DNA of 64,000 bases from Bradyrhizobium betae (GTDB lineage: Bacteria; Pseudomonadota; Alphaproteobacteria; Rhizobiales; Xanthobacteraceae), in contig NZ_MZXW01000016.1 of NCBI RefSeq assembly GCF_004123905.1, forward strand, positions 62,001 to 126,000. Direction: 5' to 3'. The translations under genes and the position numbers were made by a program. Positions within the stretch are counted from its first letter, which is position 1; every line of letters begins with the position of its first letter. The notes beneath the pieces are model-generated. The model was not told the DNA's origin. It saw nothing but the letters and a program-made list of their open reading frames with translations, and did no database searches. Positions 23,131 through 31,748 of the stretch are shown here, piece by piece.

Positions 23131-24078
23131 CTAGCTTTCGATTCCGGCAATGGCGCGGGCGAAATCGCGCGCGGTGAACGGCGCGAGATCGTCGACGCCT
23201 TCGCCGACGCCGATGAAATGCACCGGCAGTTTGAATTTCTCCGCGAGCGCCACCAGAATGCCACCGCGCGCGGTGCCGTCGAGCTTGGTCATCACGAGGC
23301 CGGTGACACCTGCCGTGCGATGGAAGGCTTCGACCTGCGACAGCGCGTTCTGGCCCACGGTCGCGTCCAGCACAAGCAGCACCGCATGCGGCGCAGTGTC
23401 GTCCACCTTGCGGATCACGCGCACGACCTTTTCGAGCTCGTTCATCAGCTCGGCCTTGTTCTGCAGGCGGCCGGCGGTGTCGATCAGCAGCACGTCGACG
23501 GTCTGCTCCTTCGCAGCCGTCAGCGCGTTGAACGCGAGGCTCGCCGAATCCGAGCCCTGCGCCCCGGCGATGACCGGCGTCTTCGTGCGCTCGCCCCAGA
23601 CCTTCAGCTGCTCGATGGCCGCGGCGCGAAACGTGTCGCCGGCGGCGAGCATCACCTTGCGGCCTTCGGAGGCAAATTTTTGCGAGAGTTTTCCGATGGT
23701 GGTGGTCTTGCCGGAGCCGTTGACGCCGACCACGAGGATCACGAACGGTTTCTTCCCGGCGTCGATCTCGAGCGGCTTCGCCACGGGCGACAACACCTTC
23801 TCGACCTCGGTCGCGACCACGTCCTTGACCTCATCCGCCGAGATCGCCTTGTCGTAGCGCCCTGTGCCAACGGCATCAGCGATCCGCACCGCGACGGAGG
23901 TGCCGAGATCGGCGCGCAGCAGCACGTCCTCGATGTCGTCGAGCATGGCGCGGTCGAGCTTGCGCTTGGTGACGAGGTCGGCGACCGCGGTCCCGAGCGA
24001 GGACGAGGTGCGCTTCAGCCCGTTGGACAGGCGGCGCCACCAGCTCAGCTTGGGGGGATCTGACGTGGTATCGTTCAT
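23131..24078 (-). CDS. ftsY: Signal recognition particle receptor FtsY
   Basis: SRP-receptor GTPase that docks ribosome-SRP complexes at the membrane. The 315-residue protein has a short N-terminal region without the long acidic A-domain of E. coli, then the NG domain. G1 is GVNGSGKTTT (about 118-127), followed by GDTFRAAAIEQL, DTAGRLQNKAELMNEL (G3) and TKLDGTARGG (G4 plus closing loop). The partner Ffh is in the same window at 31749. It forms an operon with ispZ and is divergent from a pseudouridine synthase 60 bases away. Confidence 0.98.
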   Translation of the reverse strand: MNDTTSDPPKLSWWRRLSNGLKRTSSSLGTAVADLVTKRKLDRAMLDDIEDVLLRADLGTSVAVRIADAVGTGRYDKAISADEVKDVVATEVEKVLSPVAKPLEIDAGKKPFVILVVGVNGSGKTTTIGKLSQKFASEGRKVMLAAGDTFRAAAIEQLKVWGERTKTPVIAGAQGSDSASLAFNALTAAKEQTVDVLLIDTAGRLQNKAELMNELEKVVRVIRKVDDTAPHAVLLVLDATVGQNALSQVEAFHRTAGVTGLVMTKLDGTARGGILVALAEKFKLPVHFIGVGEGVDDLAPFTARDFARAIAGIES

Positions 24079-24138
24079 GGTGGCGGTGTGTTAGCCGTTC
24101 CGGCCCGTAAACGAAAGTCTTGACCGAAAGTCCTGCAA

Positions 24139-24840
24139 TTGCTCGATGTTCCCGCATTGACCGCCGACGAGATCGTGGCCCGCGTGCTCCATCGCGACGG
24201 ACTGATGCTGATCATCGACAAGCCGTCGGGCCTGCCGGTGCATCGCGGCCCCAAGGGCGGCGCGAATCTGGAGGATTCCTTCGGCGCGCTGTGTTTCGGC
24301 CTGCCGCGGCCGCCGGTGCTGGCCCACCGGCTGGACAAGGACACCTCAGGTTGCCTCGTGCTCGGCCGCCATCGCAAGGCGACCGCCTCGCTCGGCCTGC
24401 TGTTCAAGCATGGCAAGATCGGCAAAACCTACTGGACCGTGGTCGAGGGCGGCCCCACCGAAGACGAAGGCATCATCGACATGCCGCTCGGCCGACTCAA
24501 TGCCGAACGCGGCTGGTGGCAGAAGCCCGATCCGGAGGGTCAAAAGGCGGTCACCAACTGGAAGGTGATGGGCCGGGGCGACGGCGTGACCTGGCTCGCC
24601 ATGGAACCGGTGACCGGCCGGACCCATCAATTGCGGGTGCATTCGTCGGCGACCGGATGGCCGATCTTCGGCGATAACATTTACGGCAACGGCCCGCGCT
24701 TCGGCGAGCCGAAGCTGCATTTGCATTCCCGCGAGATCGTGGTGCCGATCTCCCGGAACAAGGAGCCGGTCCGCGTGGTGGCGCCGGCCCCGCCCCACAT
24801 GCACGAAAAACTCCGCGCCTGCGGGTGGAATGGGGAATAG
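24139..24840 (+). CDS. RluA-family RNA pseudouridine synthase
   Basis: Converts uridine to pseudouridine in rRNA or tRNA. The 233-residue protein has the RluA catalytic motif HRLDKDTSG with D66 as nucleophile. It also has the upstream IIDKPSGLPVHRGP, KIGKTYWTVVEG and the C-terminal GRTHQLRVHSSATGWPIFGD. It lacks an S4 domain, like the RluA/TruC subgroup. The best start is a TTG at 24139, preceded by weak ribosome-binding sequence; the next ATG in frame (24205) would delete conserved residues. The exact RNA target cannot be inferred. Confidence 0.92.
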   Translation: MLDVPALTADEIVARVLHRDGLMLIIDKPSGLPVHRGPKGGANLEDSFGALCFGLPRPPVLAHRLDKDTSGCLVLGRHRKATASLGLLFKHGKIGKTYWTVVEGGPTEDEGIIDMPLGRLNAERGWWQKPDPEGQKAVTNWKVMGRGDGVTWLAMEPVTGRTHQLRVHSSATGWPIFGDNIYGNGPRFGEPKLHLHSREIVVPISRNKEPVRVVAPAPPHMHEKLRACGWNGE

Positions 24841-24854
24841 CGCCACCGTCGTTC

Positions 24855-24884
24855 ACCTCTCCGCTTGCGCGAGAGGGAGCGCAG
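24855..24884. repeat. Palindromic repeat fragment, family F-like
   Basis: CACCTCTCCGCTTGCGCGAG followed by AGGGAGCGCA, a degenerate half of the element seen at 19905-20043 and 40193-40230. It follows the pseudouridine synthase stop. Confidence 0.5.
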
Positions 24885-25004
24885 TTTCTCCGCGGCGGCA
24901 TCTCGCCACTTCCCATGGTTTACGAAACGTTCAGGGCTCGTCTCTAATGATAGCGGTTGCTTAGAACAAGCTTCCATTAATCCGCTCAGGACGAGCAACG
25001 CGTC

Positions 25005-26114
25005 ATGTCCACGGCCGAGCTATCTATCATCGACGAGGTCGAATCCGCGATTCGGCTCGGCTCGGCGGAAAAAGGCCTCGAAACCGCCCGGCGCGTCACC
25101 GACCTGTTCCTGTCCTCCGCCGGAAGTTTTGACGACGCGCAGATCGCGCTGTTCGACGACGTGCTCGAACGCCTGATCGGCACCATCGAGTTGCGCGCCA
25201 TCGCCGACATCGGCGCGCGCGTCGCGCTGGCCGAGATCAGCGCCCAGCTCGCGCCGATCGCGCAGGCGCCGCCCTCCGTGATCCGCCGCCTCGCCAACAA
25301 TGACGAGATCCGCATCGCCGGTCCCGTGCTGCAGGAATCCGCGCGCCTCGACGATGGCGAGTTGCTGAAGATCGCATCCTCCAAGGGCGAGCCACATCTG
25401 CTCGCGGTCGCCGGCCGCTGGTGGCTGAAGGAGATCGTCACCGACGCGCTGCTGGCGCGCCGCTATCCCAGTGTCAGCCGGCGGCTTGCCGCCAATCCGG
25501 GCGCACGTGTCTCGGGCAACGGATTTGCCGTCATCGTCGGACAGGCCGAAAGCGATCCGGAGCTCGCTGTGAGTGTCGGCGTCCGCGTCGACCTGCCCTC
25601 GGACCTGCGCCGCCAATTGCTGCGCACGGCGACGGATATTGTTCGCACGCGATTGCTGTCGCGCGCGCCGCCCGATCTATTCGACGAAATCCGGAGCTCC
25701 ATCGCCGCCGTCACCGTCGGCGTCGAGCGCGAGATGTCCGGGGTTCGTGATTTCGAAGGCGCCAAGCGGGCGATCGCGAATCTCAAGGCGGCCGGCCAGC
25801 TCACCGAGGCGACGCTGCTCGGCTTTGCCAGGCAGCGGCGCTACGAAGAGGCCGTCGCGGCCCTGGCGGCACTGTCCGGCTCGACCGTCGAGGTGATTCG
25901 TCCGCTGATGCAGAGCCTGCGCGAGGATGGCCTGCTGGTGCCGTGCAAGGCGGCGCAGCTCAGCTGGGAAACCGCCGCCGCCGTGCTCGAAAGCCGTTTT
26001 GCGACGGGGGCGATGAAGCCAGCGGATCTCGCGAGGGCGCAGGGGCATTACGCGAGGATGACGCCGGAGAATGCGCGGCGGACGCTGCGGTTCTGGCAGG
26101 TGCGGGCGTCGTAG
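25005..26114 (+). CDS. DUF2336 family protein
   Basis: A 369-residue, mostly alpha-helical soluble protein assigned to DUF2336, an alphaproteobacterial family of unknown function. It has no signal peptide or membrane segment. Recognisable parts are the N-terminal ARRVTDLFLSSAGSFDDAQIALFDDVLERL, the repeat-like PPSVIRRLANNDEIRIAGPVL and RYPSVSRRLAANPGARVSGNG segments that look HEAT-like, and a C-terminal four-helix part ending NARRTLRFWQVR. It appears monocistronic and converges on mtaB across a repeat. Confidence 0.85.
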   Translation: MSTAELSIIDEVESAIRLGSAEKGLETARRVTDLFLSSAGSFDDAQIALFDDVLERLIGTIELRAIADIGARVALAEISAQLAPIAQAPPSVIRRLANNDEIRIAGPVLQESARLDDGELLKIASSKGEPHLLAVAGRWWLKEIVTDALLARRYPSVSRRLAANPGARVSGNGFAVIVGQAESDPELAVSVGVRVDLPSDLRRQLLRTATDIVRTRLLSRAPPDLFDEIRSSIAAVTVGVEREMSGVRDFEGAKRAIANLKAAGQLTEATLLGFARQRRYEEAVAALAALSGSTVEVIRPLMQSLREDGLLVPCKAAQLSWETAAAVLESRFATGAMKPADLARAQGHYARMTPENARRTLRFWQVRAS

Positions 26115-26141
26115 GGCGCTTGCTGCTCATCCCAGACTCCG

Positions 26142-26246
26142 CTGTCATTGCCCACGAAAGCGGGCAATCCAGTATTCCAGAGACGAGAGTGAAATACGGA
26201 GAAGCCGCGGCGTACTGGGTCGCCCGGTCAAGCCGGGCGACGACAC
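26142..26246. repeat. Dispersed repeat, family E copy 2
   Basis: Same core as copy 1 (ATCCAGTATTCCAGAGACG ... GCGGCGTACTGG), but the flanking stems read TGCCC/GGGCA and CGCCCGG/CCGGGCG. It lies between converging genes. Confidence 0.88.
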
Positions 26247-26249
26247 TGA

Positions 26250-27503
26250 TTATGTGGTGAGACGTTCGCCATCGCTGGCAGCAATCCTGAGCGGCACGAC
26301 ACTGCCCACACGCTCACCCGCAATCGCCACCGGCAGATAGTGTTCCGTACGGCCCAGGCTCTCGCTCTCGATCAGCACATCGCGCGTTGCGCCGATCTCG
26401 GCTTGTAGCCTCCGTCGCAACGCCACTTCGCCGACAGCTCGCAGCCGCTTCGCGCGTTCCTTGATCGCACCGCCGGCAACCTGCGGCATCCGCGCGGCAG
26501 GCGTCCCGGGGCGGGGCGAATAGGGGAAGACGTGCAGGAACGTCAGGCCACATTCCTCGATCAAATCGAGCGAGCGCGAGAACATCTCTTCGGTCTCGGT
26601 CGGGAAGCCCGCGATGATGTCGGCACCGAACGCGATGTCCGGGCGCAGGCGGCGGACCTGATCGCAGAATGCGATCGCGTCCTGCCGCAAATGCCGCCGC
26701 TTCATCCGCTTCAAGATCATGTCGTCGCCCGACTGTAGCGACAGATGCAGATGCGGCATCAGGCGCGCGTCGTCCGCGATGGCATCGAGCAGATCGGCAT
26801 CAGCCTCGATCGAATCGATCGAGGAGATGCGCAGGCGTTTTAGCTCCGGCACGTGCCGCAAGATCTGTTTTGCCAGCATGCCGAGCTTTGGCGCGCCCGG
26901 AAGATCGGTGCCGTAGCTGGTGAGATCGACGCCGGTGAGCACAATCTCGGCATGGCCGCGTTCGGCGAGCGTTCGCACCTGCTCGACCACCGCGCCCATC
27001 GGCACCGAGCGCGAATTGCCGCGGCCATAGGGGATGATGCAGAAGGTGCAGCGATGGTCGCAGCCGTTCTGCACCTGCACGAATACGCGCGGCAGGCCGC
27101 TGGCAAAGCCGTCGATCAGATGCGGCGCCATCTCCTTCACGGCCATGATGTCGCTGACGGCGATTTTTTCGCTGGCGCCAAGGTCGAACGCGCTGCGCGT
27201 CTCGCGCCAGGCTTGGCTGCGCATCTTGTCGTCATTGCCGACGACGCGATCGACCTCGGCCATCCCGGCGAACATGGCGCTTTGCGTCTGCGCCGCGCAG
27301 CCGGTGACGACGATGCGCGCTTCCGGCCGCTCGCGCTTCAATTTGCGGATCGACTGGCGCGCCTGCGCCACCGCCTCGTTGGTGACGGCGCAGCTGTTGA
27401 TGACGATGGTGTCGGAGAGGCCTGCGCCCTCCGCCTCGCGGCGGATCACTTCGGCCTCGAACGCGTTGAGGCGGCAGCCGAAGGTGACGATGTCGACAGG
27501 CAT
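26250..27503 (-). CDS. mtaB: tRNA (N6-L-threonylcarbamoyladenosine-C2) methylthiotransferase
   Basis: Radical-SAM enzyme that converts t6A37 to ms2t6A in tRNA. The start [18 protein letters not shown] at 27503 gives 417 residues; an earlier ATG extends into dapF without similarity. The N-terminal auxiliary-cluster cysteines are C10, C38 and C69. The radical-SAM triad is GCDHRCTFCIIPYGRG (C148, C152, C155). A TRAM-like C-terminal part follows. Its ATG overlaps the dapF stop by one base (TAATG), so the genes are translationally coupled. Confidence 0.95.
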   Translation of the reverse strand: MPVDIVTFGCRLNAFEAEVIRREAEGAGLSDTIVINSCAVTNEAVAQARQSIRKLKRERPEARIVVTGCAAQTQSAMFAGMAEVDRVVGNDDKMRSQAWRETRSAFDLGASEKIAVSDIMAVKEMAPHLIDGFASGLPRVFVQVQNGCDHRCTFCIIPYGRGNSRSVPMGAVVEQVRTLAERGHAEIVLTGVDLTSYGTDLPGAPKLGMLAKQILRHVPELKRLRISSIDSIEADADLLDAIADDARLMPHLHLSLQSGDDMILKRMKRRHLRQDAIAFCDQVRRLRPDIAFGADIIAGFPTETEEMFSRSLDLIEECGLTFLHVFPYSPRPGTPAARMPQVAGGAIKERAKRLRAVGEVALRRRLQAEIGATRDVLIESESLGRTEHYLPVAIAGERVGSVVPLRIAASDGERLTT

Positions 27504-28378
27504 TACCCGACCGGCGCGAACAGCGCCGGATCGAAATTGCCTTCGTATTCGAAGGTCGCGGTGCCCGTCATCAGCACGTGGTCGTCGCGCTCGCGCCATT
27601 CGATGCCGAGCTTGCCACCCGGCAGGGTCATCTCGACCTTGCGCTCGGTGCGCTTCAGCCGCGCAGCCGCAACCGCGGTCGCACAGGCCGCCGAGCCGCA
27701 GGCCCTGGTGAGACCCGCGCCGCGCTCCCAGGTGCGCATCGTGATGTGCTCGCGATCGACGATATGGGCGAGCGTGATGTTGGCGCGATCGGGGAAGATC
27801 GGATGGTTTTCGAGCAGCGGGCCAATGCGACCGAGATCGTAGGCGTTGACATCGTCGACCCAGAACACCGCGTGCGGATTGCCCATGCTCACCGCTGACG
27901 GCGAATGCAGGATCGGATTATCGATCGGCCCGATCTGCAATTCGATGTAGCGGGTGTCGCGAAACTCCTCCGCCAGCGGAATGTCCTGCCAGCCGAACTT
28001 TGGCGCGCCCATGTCGACGGTGTAGAGATCGGGCGCCGGGCCCTGCCAGGCATTGAGCAGACCCGCGGCAGTCTCGAAGGTCGCACTGGTCTGTCCGGTC
28101 TTCTCAAAAATGCGGCGCACGACGCAGCGCATGCCGTTGCCGCAGGCGCCGGCCTCGGAGCCGTCATTGTTGTAGATGCGGATGAAGGCTTCGGTCCCGT
28201 CGAACCGCGGCTTCTGAAGCACCATCAACTGGTCATAGGGCACGCCGCCGTCGGCGGAGGCCACCGCGCGAGCGTCGTCCGGCGTGACCGGGCCGGCGGA
28301 ATCACGCATGTCGACAACGACGATCTCGTTGCCGATGCCGTTCATCTTGGCAAATGCGTGGTTGGCCAGCGCGCTCAT
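27503..28378 (-). CDS. dapF: Diaminopimelate epimerase
   Basis: Interconverts LL- and meso-diaminopimelate for lysine and peptidoglycan synthesis, without cofactor. The 291-residue protein has [15 protein letters not shown] at the N-terminus and both catalytic cysteines: C79 in GACGNGMRC and C227 in RACGSAACA. Conserved MGNPHAVFW lies between the halves. It heads a dapF-mtaB operon and is divergent from the secreted GyrI-like gene. Confidence 0.98.
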   Translation of the reverse strand: MSALANHAFAKMNGIGNEIVVVDMRDSAGPVTPDDARAVASADGGVPYDQLMVLQKPRFDGTEAFIRIYNNDGSEAGACGNGMRCVVRRIFEKTGQTSATFETAAGLLNAWQGPAPDLYTVDMGAPKFGWQDIPLAEEFRDTRYIELQIGPIDNPILHSPSAVSMGNPHAVFWVDDVNAYDLGRIGPLLENHPIFPDRANITLAHIVDREHITMRTWERGAGLTRACGSAACATAVAAARLKRTERKVEMTLPGGKLGIEWRERDDHVLMTGTATFEYEGNFDPALFAPVG

Positions 28379-28579
28379 GAAAATTCCCGAATTTCGCCTG
28401 CCTTATATGGCGATCCTTGGCGGCTTGGCCAGTGATTTGCCGCCGATGGCCTAGACGCCGCCATGACGCATCTGTCATGGGACGAATTCGGCGCTCGCGT
28501 GTTAGAACGGCGCAGTTCGCGCGAACGGGGATGCGCGGTCGGGTTAGGGCCTTGGTGGGCAAGGTCTGGGGAGAATAAA

Positions 28580-29347
28580 ATGAATAGTTTCCGTCGTCTC
28601 GCTCTGGCCGCGCTGATCCCGGCAGCGGCCTTGTCGCTTGGACTGTCCGGCGCGCTGGCGCAGACCCCGAGCCCGGCGCCGGCTGCCTCAGCAAACCCCT
28701 CGCCGGCTCCCTCGGCTTCGCCTGCCCCGGCTGCAAGTGCCTCGCCAGCCCCCGTCGCAACACCCTCGCCTGCAGCGAGCGCCTCACCGGCTCCTGCCGC
28801 ATCGCCTGCGCCCGCAGCCAGCGCCTCGCCCAGCCCGGCGGCCCCCCCGCCCGCCGCGGCCGCCACCCCCGCCCCGGTGCAGACCGCCGATCCTTTCGGC
28901 CAGGAGACCACGCTCGAGTCCAAGAAGGTCGTGATGGTCAAGGGCACCGCCAATTGGGATTCAGCCTTCGACACGCTGATCGACGCCTTCAAGGCGCTGA
29001 ATACGCTGCTGGACAAGCAGGGCATCAAGCACGCCGGCAATTCGATGATCGTCTACACCTCGACCGACGACACCGGCTTCACCTTCCTCGCCGAGATCCC
29101 GGTCGACCAGGACCCGCAGAAACTGCCCAAGGACATGAGCATCGGCAAATCGCCGGAGGGCAAGGCGCTGAAATTCGTCCATCGCGGCTCCTACGACAAC
29201 ATGGACAACACTTATGAGGCGATCACCAATCACCTCGACGACAAGCGGCTGGAAGCCAAGGACACTTTTATCGAGGAGTACCTCACCGATCCGCTGAAGA
29301 CGGCGGAGGACAAGCTCGTGATCAATGTTTTCGTGCCGCTGAAGTGA
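28580..29347 (+). CDS. Secreted protein with Pro/Ala/Ser linker and GyrI-like domain
   Basis: A 255-residue exported protein. The start MNSFRRLALAALIPAAALSL at 28580 follows GGGGAG; an ATG at 28463 would mask the signal peptide. Cleavage is likely after SGALAQ. Residues about 28-105 are a low-complexity run of SPAPAA/SASPAP units, and about 110-255 form a GyrI/AraC-effector-binding-like (SOUL-type) domain (VVMVKGTANWDSAFDTLIDAF, FKALNTLLDKQGI). Such domains bind small ligands; an exported version could be a periplasmic ligand binder. It overlaps or abuts the SIMPL gene, suggesting a two-gene envelope operon. Confidence 0.85.
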   Translation: MNSFRRLALAALIPAAALSLGLSGALAQTPSPAPAASANPSPAPSASPAPAASASPAPVATPSPAASASPAPAASPAPAASASPSPAAPPPAAAATPAPVQTADPFGQETTLESKKVVMVKGTANWDSAFDTLIDAFKALNTLLDKQGIKHAGNSMIVYTSTDDTGFTFLAEIPVDQDPQKLPKDMSIGKSPEGKALKFVHRGSYDNMDNTYEAITNHLDDKRLEAKDTFIEEYLTDPLKTAEDKLVINVFVPLK

Positions 29348-29352
29348 GACTG

Positions 29353-30072
29353 ATGAAAAAGCCTGCCGTACTTCTTACGTCCCTTGCCGCCGCTTTCGCC
29401 GCCACGCTGCTGGCAACGCCCGTGCTCGCCGATGATTTTCCCTCCGCTATCTCGGTGAGCGGCGAAGCCACGATTTCCGCAGCGCCCGATCTCGCGCAGA
29501 TCGACGCTGGCGTCGCCAACGACGCCAAGACGGCGAAGGAAGCGTCCGACGCCAACAACGCCGCGATGAACAAGGTGCTCGCGGCGCTGAAGGGCGCCGG
29601 CCTCGCCGAGAAGGACTATCAGACCTCGCGGCTGTCGCTGCAGCCGCAATACGGCCAGAACAAATCCACCGGCGCCACGCCCGTGGTCGGCTTCCGCGCC
29701 TCCAACCGCGTCACCGTCAAAATTCGCGACGTGACCAAGGTGGCCGGCATCATCGACACGCTGGTCAGCGCGGGCGCCAACGACATCGGCAACATCTCGT
29801 TCGAGGTGACCCAGGCATCGAAGCTGCTCGACAGCGCCCGCGAGCAGGCGGTGGCCGACGCCCGCCGCAAGGCTGATGTCTATGCCAAAGCCACTGGCGT
29901 CACACTGGGTGCGCCGCTCAGCATCTCTGAAGGCAGCGCCCCGGTGCCGCTGTTCAAGGGACGCATGACTGCTGCTCCAATGGCCGCAGGCGGCGCCGCC
30001 GTTGCACCGGGTGAGGAAACGCTGTCGGTGACGGTGAACGTGAACTGGGCGATCAAGGCCAAAGAGCAATAA
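29353..30072 (+). CDS. SIMPL (DUF541) periplasmic protein
   Basis: A 239-residue exported SIMPL-domain protein (DUF541/YggE type). The start MKKPAVLLTSLAAAFAATLL has a clear Sec signal with cleavage near PVLADD; a GTG at 29344, overlapping the preceding stop, is an alternative. The mature N-terminus ISVSGEATISAAPDLAQIDAGV is the family signature, followed by the central GFRASNRVTVKIRDVTKVA. YggE-type proteins are linked to oxidative-stress tolerance, but no mechanism is established. Likely co-transcribed with the GyrI-like gene. Confidence 0.9.
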   Translation: MKKPAVLLTSLAAAFAATLLATPVLADDFPSAISVSGEATISAAPDLAQIDAGVANDAKTAKEASDANNAAMNKVLAALKGAGLAEKDYQTSRLSLQPQYGQNKSTGATPVVGFRASNRVTVKIRDVTKVAGIIDTLVSAGANDIGNISFEVTQASKLLDSAREQAVADARRKADVYAKATGVTLGAPLSISEGSAPVPLFKGRMTAAPMAAGGAAVAPGEETLSVTVNVNWAIKAKEQ

Positions 30073-30074
30073 GT

Positions 30075-30218
30075 CTCGTGTCCCGGACGCGCTGCAACGC
30101 GAGAGCGTTGCTGCGCAGAGCCGGGACCCAGAAAACAACACGGCACACTCGGCGACATGGGCCCCGGCTCTGCAGCGCACCGTCGAAGAGACGCTGCGCT
30201 GCGTCCGGGGCACGGGCT
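30075..30218. repeat. Dispersed palindromic repeat, family B copy 2
   Basis: Outer arms CTCGTGTCCCGGACGCGCTG and CGCTGCGTCCGGGGCACG-type right end, inner GCAGAGCCGGGACCCA / GGGCCCCGGCTCTGC. Located between converging genes. Confidence 0.85.
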
Positions 30219-30234
30219 GTGTATGTGGAGAGTA

Positions 30235-31299
30235 CTAAACCTCCACCACCTGCCCCGGCTTCATCGCCACGAACCGCTCCTGCGGAATCTTCGCGGCATC
30301 CAGCGCTTCCACCAGCGCCTTCGCTGGGGCATCGATCGCCTCATCCGTCAGCTGGAACGTGCCGTGATGATGCCCGAGCGCTTCCTGCGCGCCGCAATCG
30401 GCCAGCGCCTTCACGGCATCTTCCGGGTTCATGTGCTGGTCGCGCATGAACCAGCGCGGCTCGTAGGCGCCGATGGGAAGGATCGCCAGACGCAACGGCC
30501 CATGCTTCTCGGCGACGCGGCGAAAATGCCTGCCGTCGCCATAGCCGGAATCGCAGACGACGTAGATTTTCCCCGCCGGCGTCTCCAGCACAAAACTCGC
30601 CCACAGCGCCCTGTTGCGATCGAACATGCCGCGCGCGGTCCAGTGCCGCGTTGGGACCAGATGCACGGCGATGCCGCCGCCAAGCTCGATGCGATCGTGC
30701 CAGTCGAACGCTTCCACCTTGATCGCGGCATCGGCGCCGCGCATCGTCACGTCATTGCCGAGCGGGGTGACGACGCGTGGGCCAAAATTCTTGGCGAGCC
30801 GAGACAGCGTCGCGACGTCGAGATGATCGTAGTGTCCATGCGAGACCAGCACGACATCGATCTTCGGCAATTTTTCGAAGGCGATGCCGGGATCGTTGTG
30901 CCGCTTCGGCCCGACAAAACTGACGGGCGAGACCCGCGAGGACCAGACCGGATCGACCAGGATGTTGAGACCGCCGGCCTGGATCAGCCAACTGGCATGC
31001 CCGACGAAGGAGAGACGCACCTTGTCGCCGTCGACGCGCGCCGGCGGGGTGTCGGCATGGGGGTTGGGCACCCAATCCGGCCAGGTCGCGCGCTGCCGCT
31101 TGCCGCCGAACTGCCAGCGCAGCACCTCGCGCAGCGATCTCGGCGGCGCACCGTCAGGATCGAAGAAGGTCAGGCCGTCGAAATGGTCGGAGACCGGGCC
31201 GTCATAGGTTTTCATGAAGGACATCCAGAGGGAGGGCACGCCGACCAATGCGCCGGCCCCGGCGAGCAGTCCGAACAGGCGGCGGCGGGTGATCGGCAC
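30235..31299 (-). CDS. Metallo-beta-lactamase-fold hydrolase (RomA/UlaG/NAPE-PLD-like), probably Tat-exported
   Basis: A 354-residue MBL-fold protein. The N-terminus MPITRRRLFGLLAGAGALVG contains a twin-arginine motif and hydrophobic stretch, consistent with Tat export. The metal-binding motif is VLVSHGHYDHLD (about 148-159). TWIGHASW-type FVGHASWLIQAGG, PTRHWTARG and CDSGYGDGRHF are features of the RomA/NAPE-PLD-like branch, which acts on phosphodiesters or is linked to envelope stress. The substrate is not predictable. It is monocistronic and divergent from ffh. Confidence 0.88.
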   Translation of the reverse strand: MPITRRRLFGLLAGAGALVGVPSLWMSFMKTYDGPVSDHFDGLTFFDPDGAPPRSLREVLRWQFGGKRQRATWPDWVPNPHADTPPARVDGDKVRLSFVGHASWLIQAGGLNILVDPVWSSRVSPVSFVGPKRHNDPGIAFEKLPKIDVVLVSHGHYDHLDVATLSRLAKNFGPRVVTPLGNDVTMRGADAAIKVEAFDWHDRIELGGGIAVHLVPTRHWTARGMFDRNRALWASFVLETPAGKIYVVCDSGYGDGRHFRRVAEKHGPLRLAILPIGAYEPRWFMRDQHMNPEDAVKALADCGAQEALGHHHGTFQLTDEAIDAPAKALVEALDAAKIPQERFVAMKPGQVVEV

Positions 31300-31439
31300 G
31301 GGCGGGCTTCAGGGATGGTCGGAGCGGCAGGACATGGCTTTCTATATGGGCTCGGCCCGGGCAAAAGGAACCCGGAGCCAAAACACTCCTGTTTTCAGTG
31401 GCTTGCCCTGGAAGCGGCGCTCCGACACCCTAACTTTCC

Positions 31440-31468
31440 TTGACTTTTGGGCGGGAGCGGCGTTTAAC
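31440..31468 (+). promoter_or_regulatory. Sigma-70-like promoter candidate for the ffh operon
   Basis: TTGACT (31440-31445), 17-base spacer, TTTAAC (31463-31468). It points toward ffh, about 280 bases before the start codon, and gives a leader containing repeat E3. Confidence 0.45.
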
Positions 31469-31597
31469 CCCGGCACTTTCTCGGAAAGGCTTTCTTTTCG
31501 ACCCGCCCACTGGCCCCAGAGGCCAGAGGCCAACGCCCGACAGCGCTATGCGCCCTCGGGCGTAAAGGTGTTTGGAAGATCGTTGACCAAGAAGGTG

Positions 31598-31702
31598 GTC
31601 ATCGCCCGACTTGATCGGGCGATCCAGTATCCCAGAGGCGCCTCGGCTAGGACCGAGAGGCCGCGGCGTACTGGATGCCCCGGTCGAGCCGGGGCATGAC
31701 AG
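31598..31702. repeat. Dispersed repeat, family E copy 3
   Basis: Core ATCCAGTATCCCAGAGGCG and GCGGCGTACTGGAT with stems CGCCCGA/TCGGGCG and GCCCCGG/CCGGGGC. It is the only E copy on the 5' side of a gene, ending 47 bases before the ffh start. Confidence 0.88.
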
Positions 31703-31748
31703 TGGTGAACGCGGCAACCCTGCGCGAGCAGGACAAGGGACAATTGCA

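Larger units (their letters stand above)
31300..31748. other. 449-base intergenic region upstream of ffh
   Basis: No protein gene supported. It holds a good sigma-70-like promoter for ffh (31440-31468), a small hairpin CTGGCC/GGCCAG near 31510-31526, and family E repeat copy 3 (31598-31702), which would be transcribed as part of the ffh leader. Confidence 0.65.
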
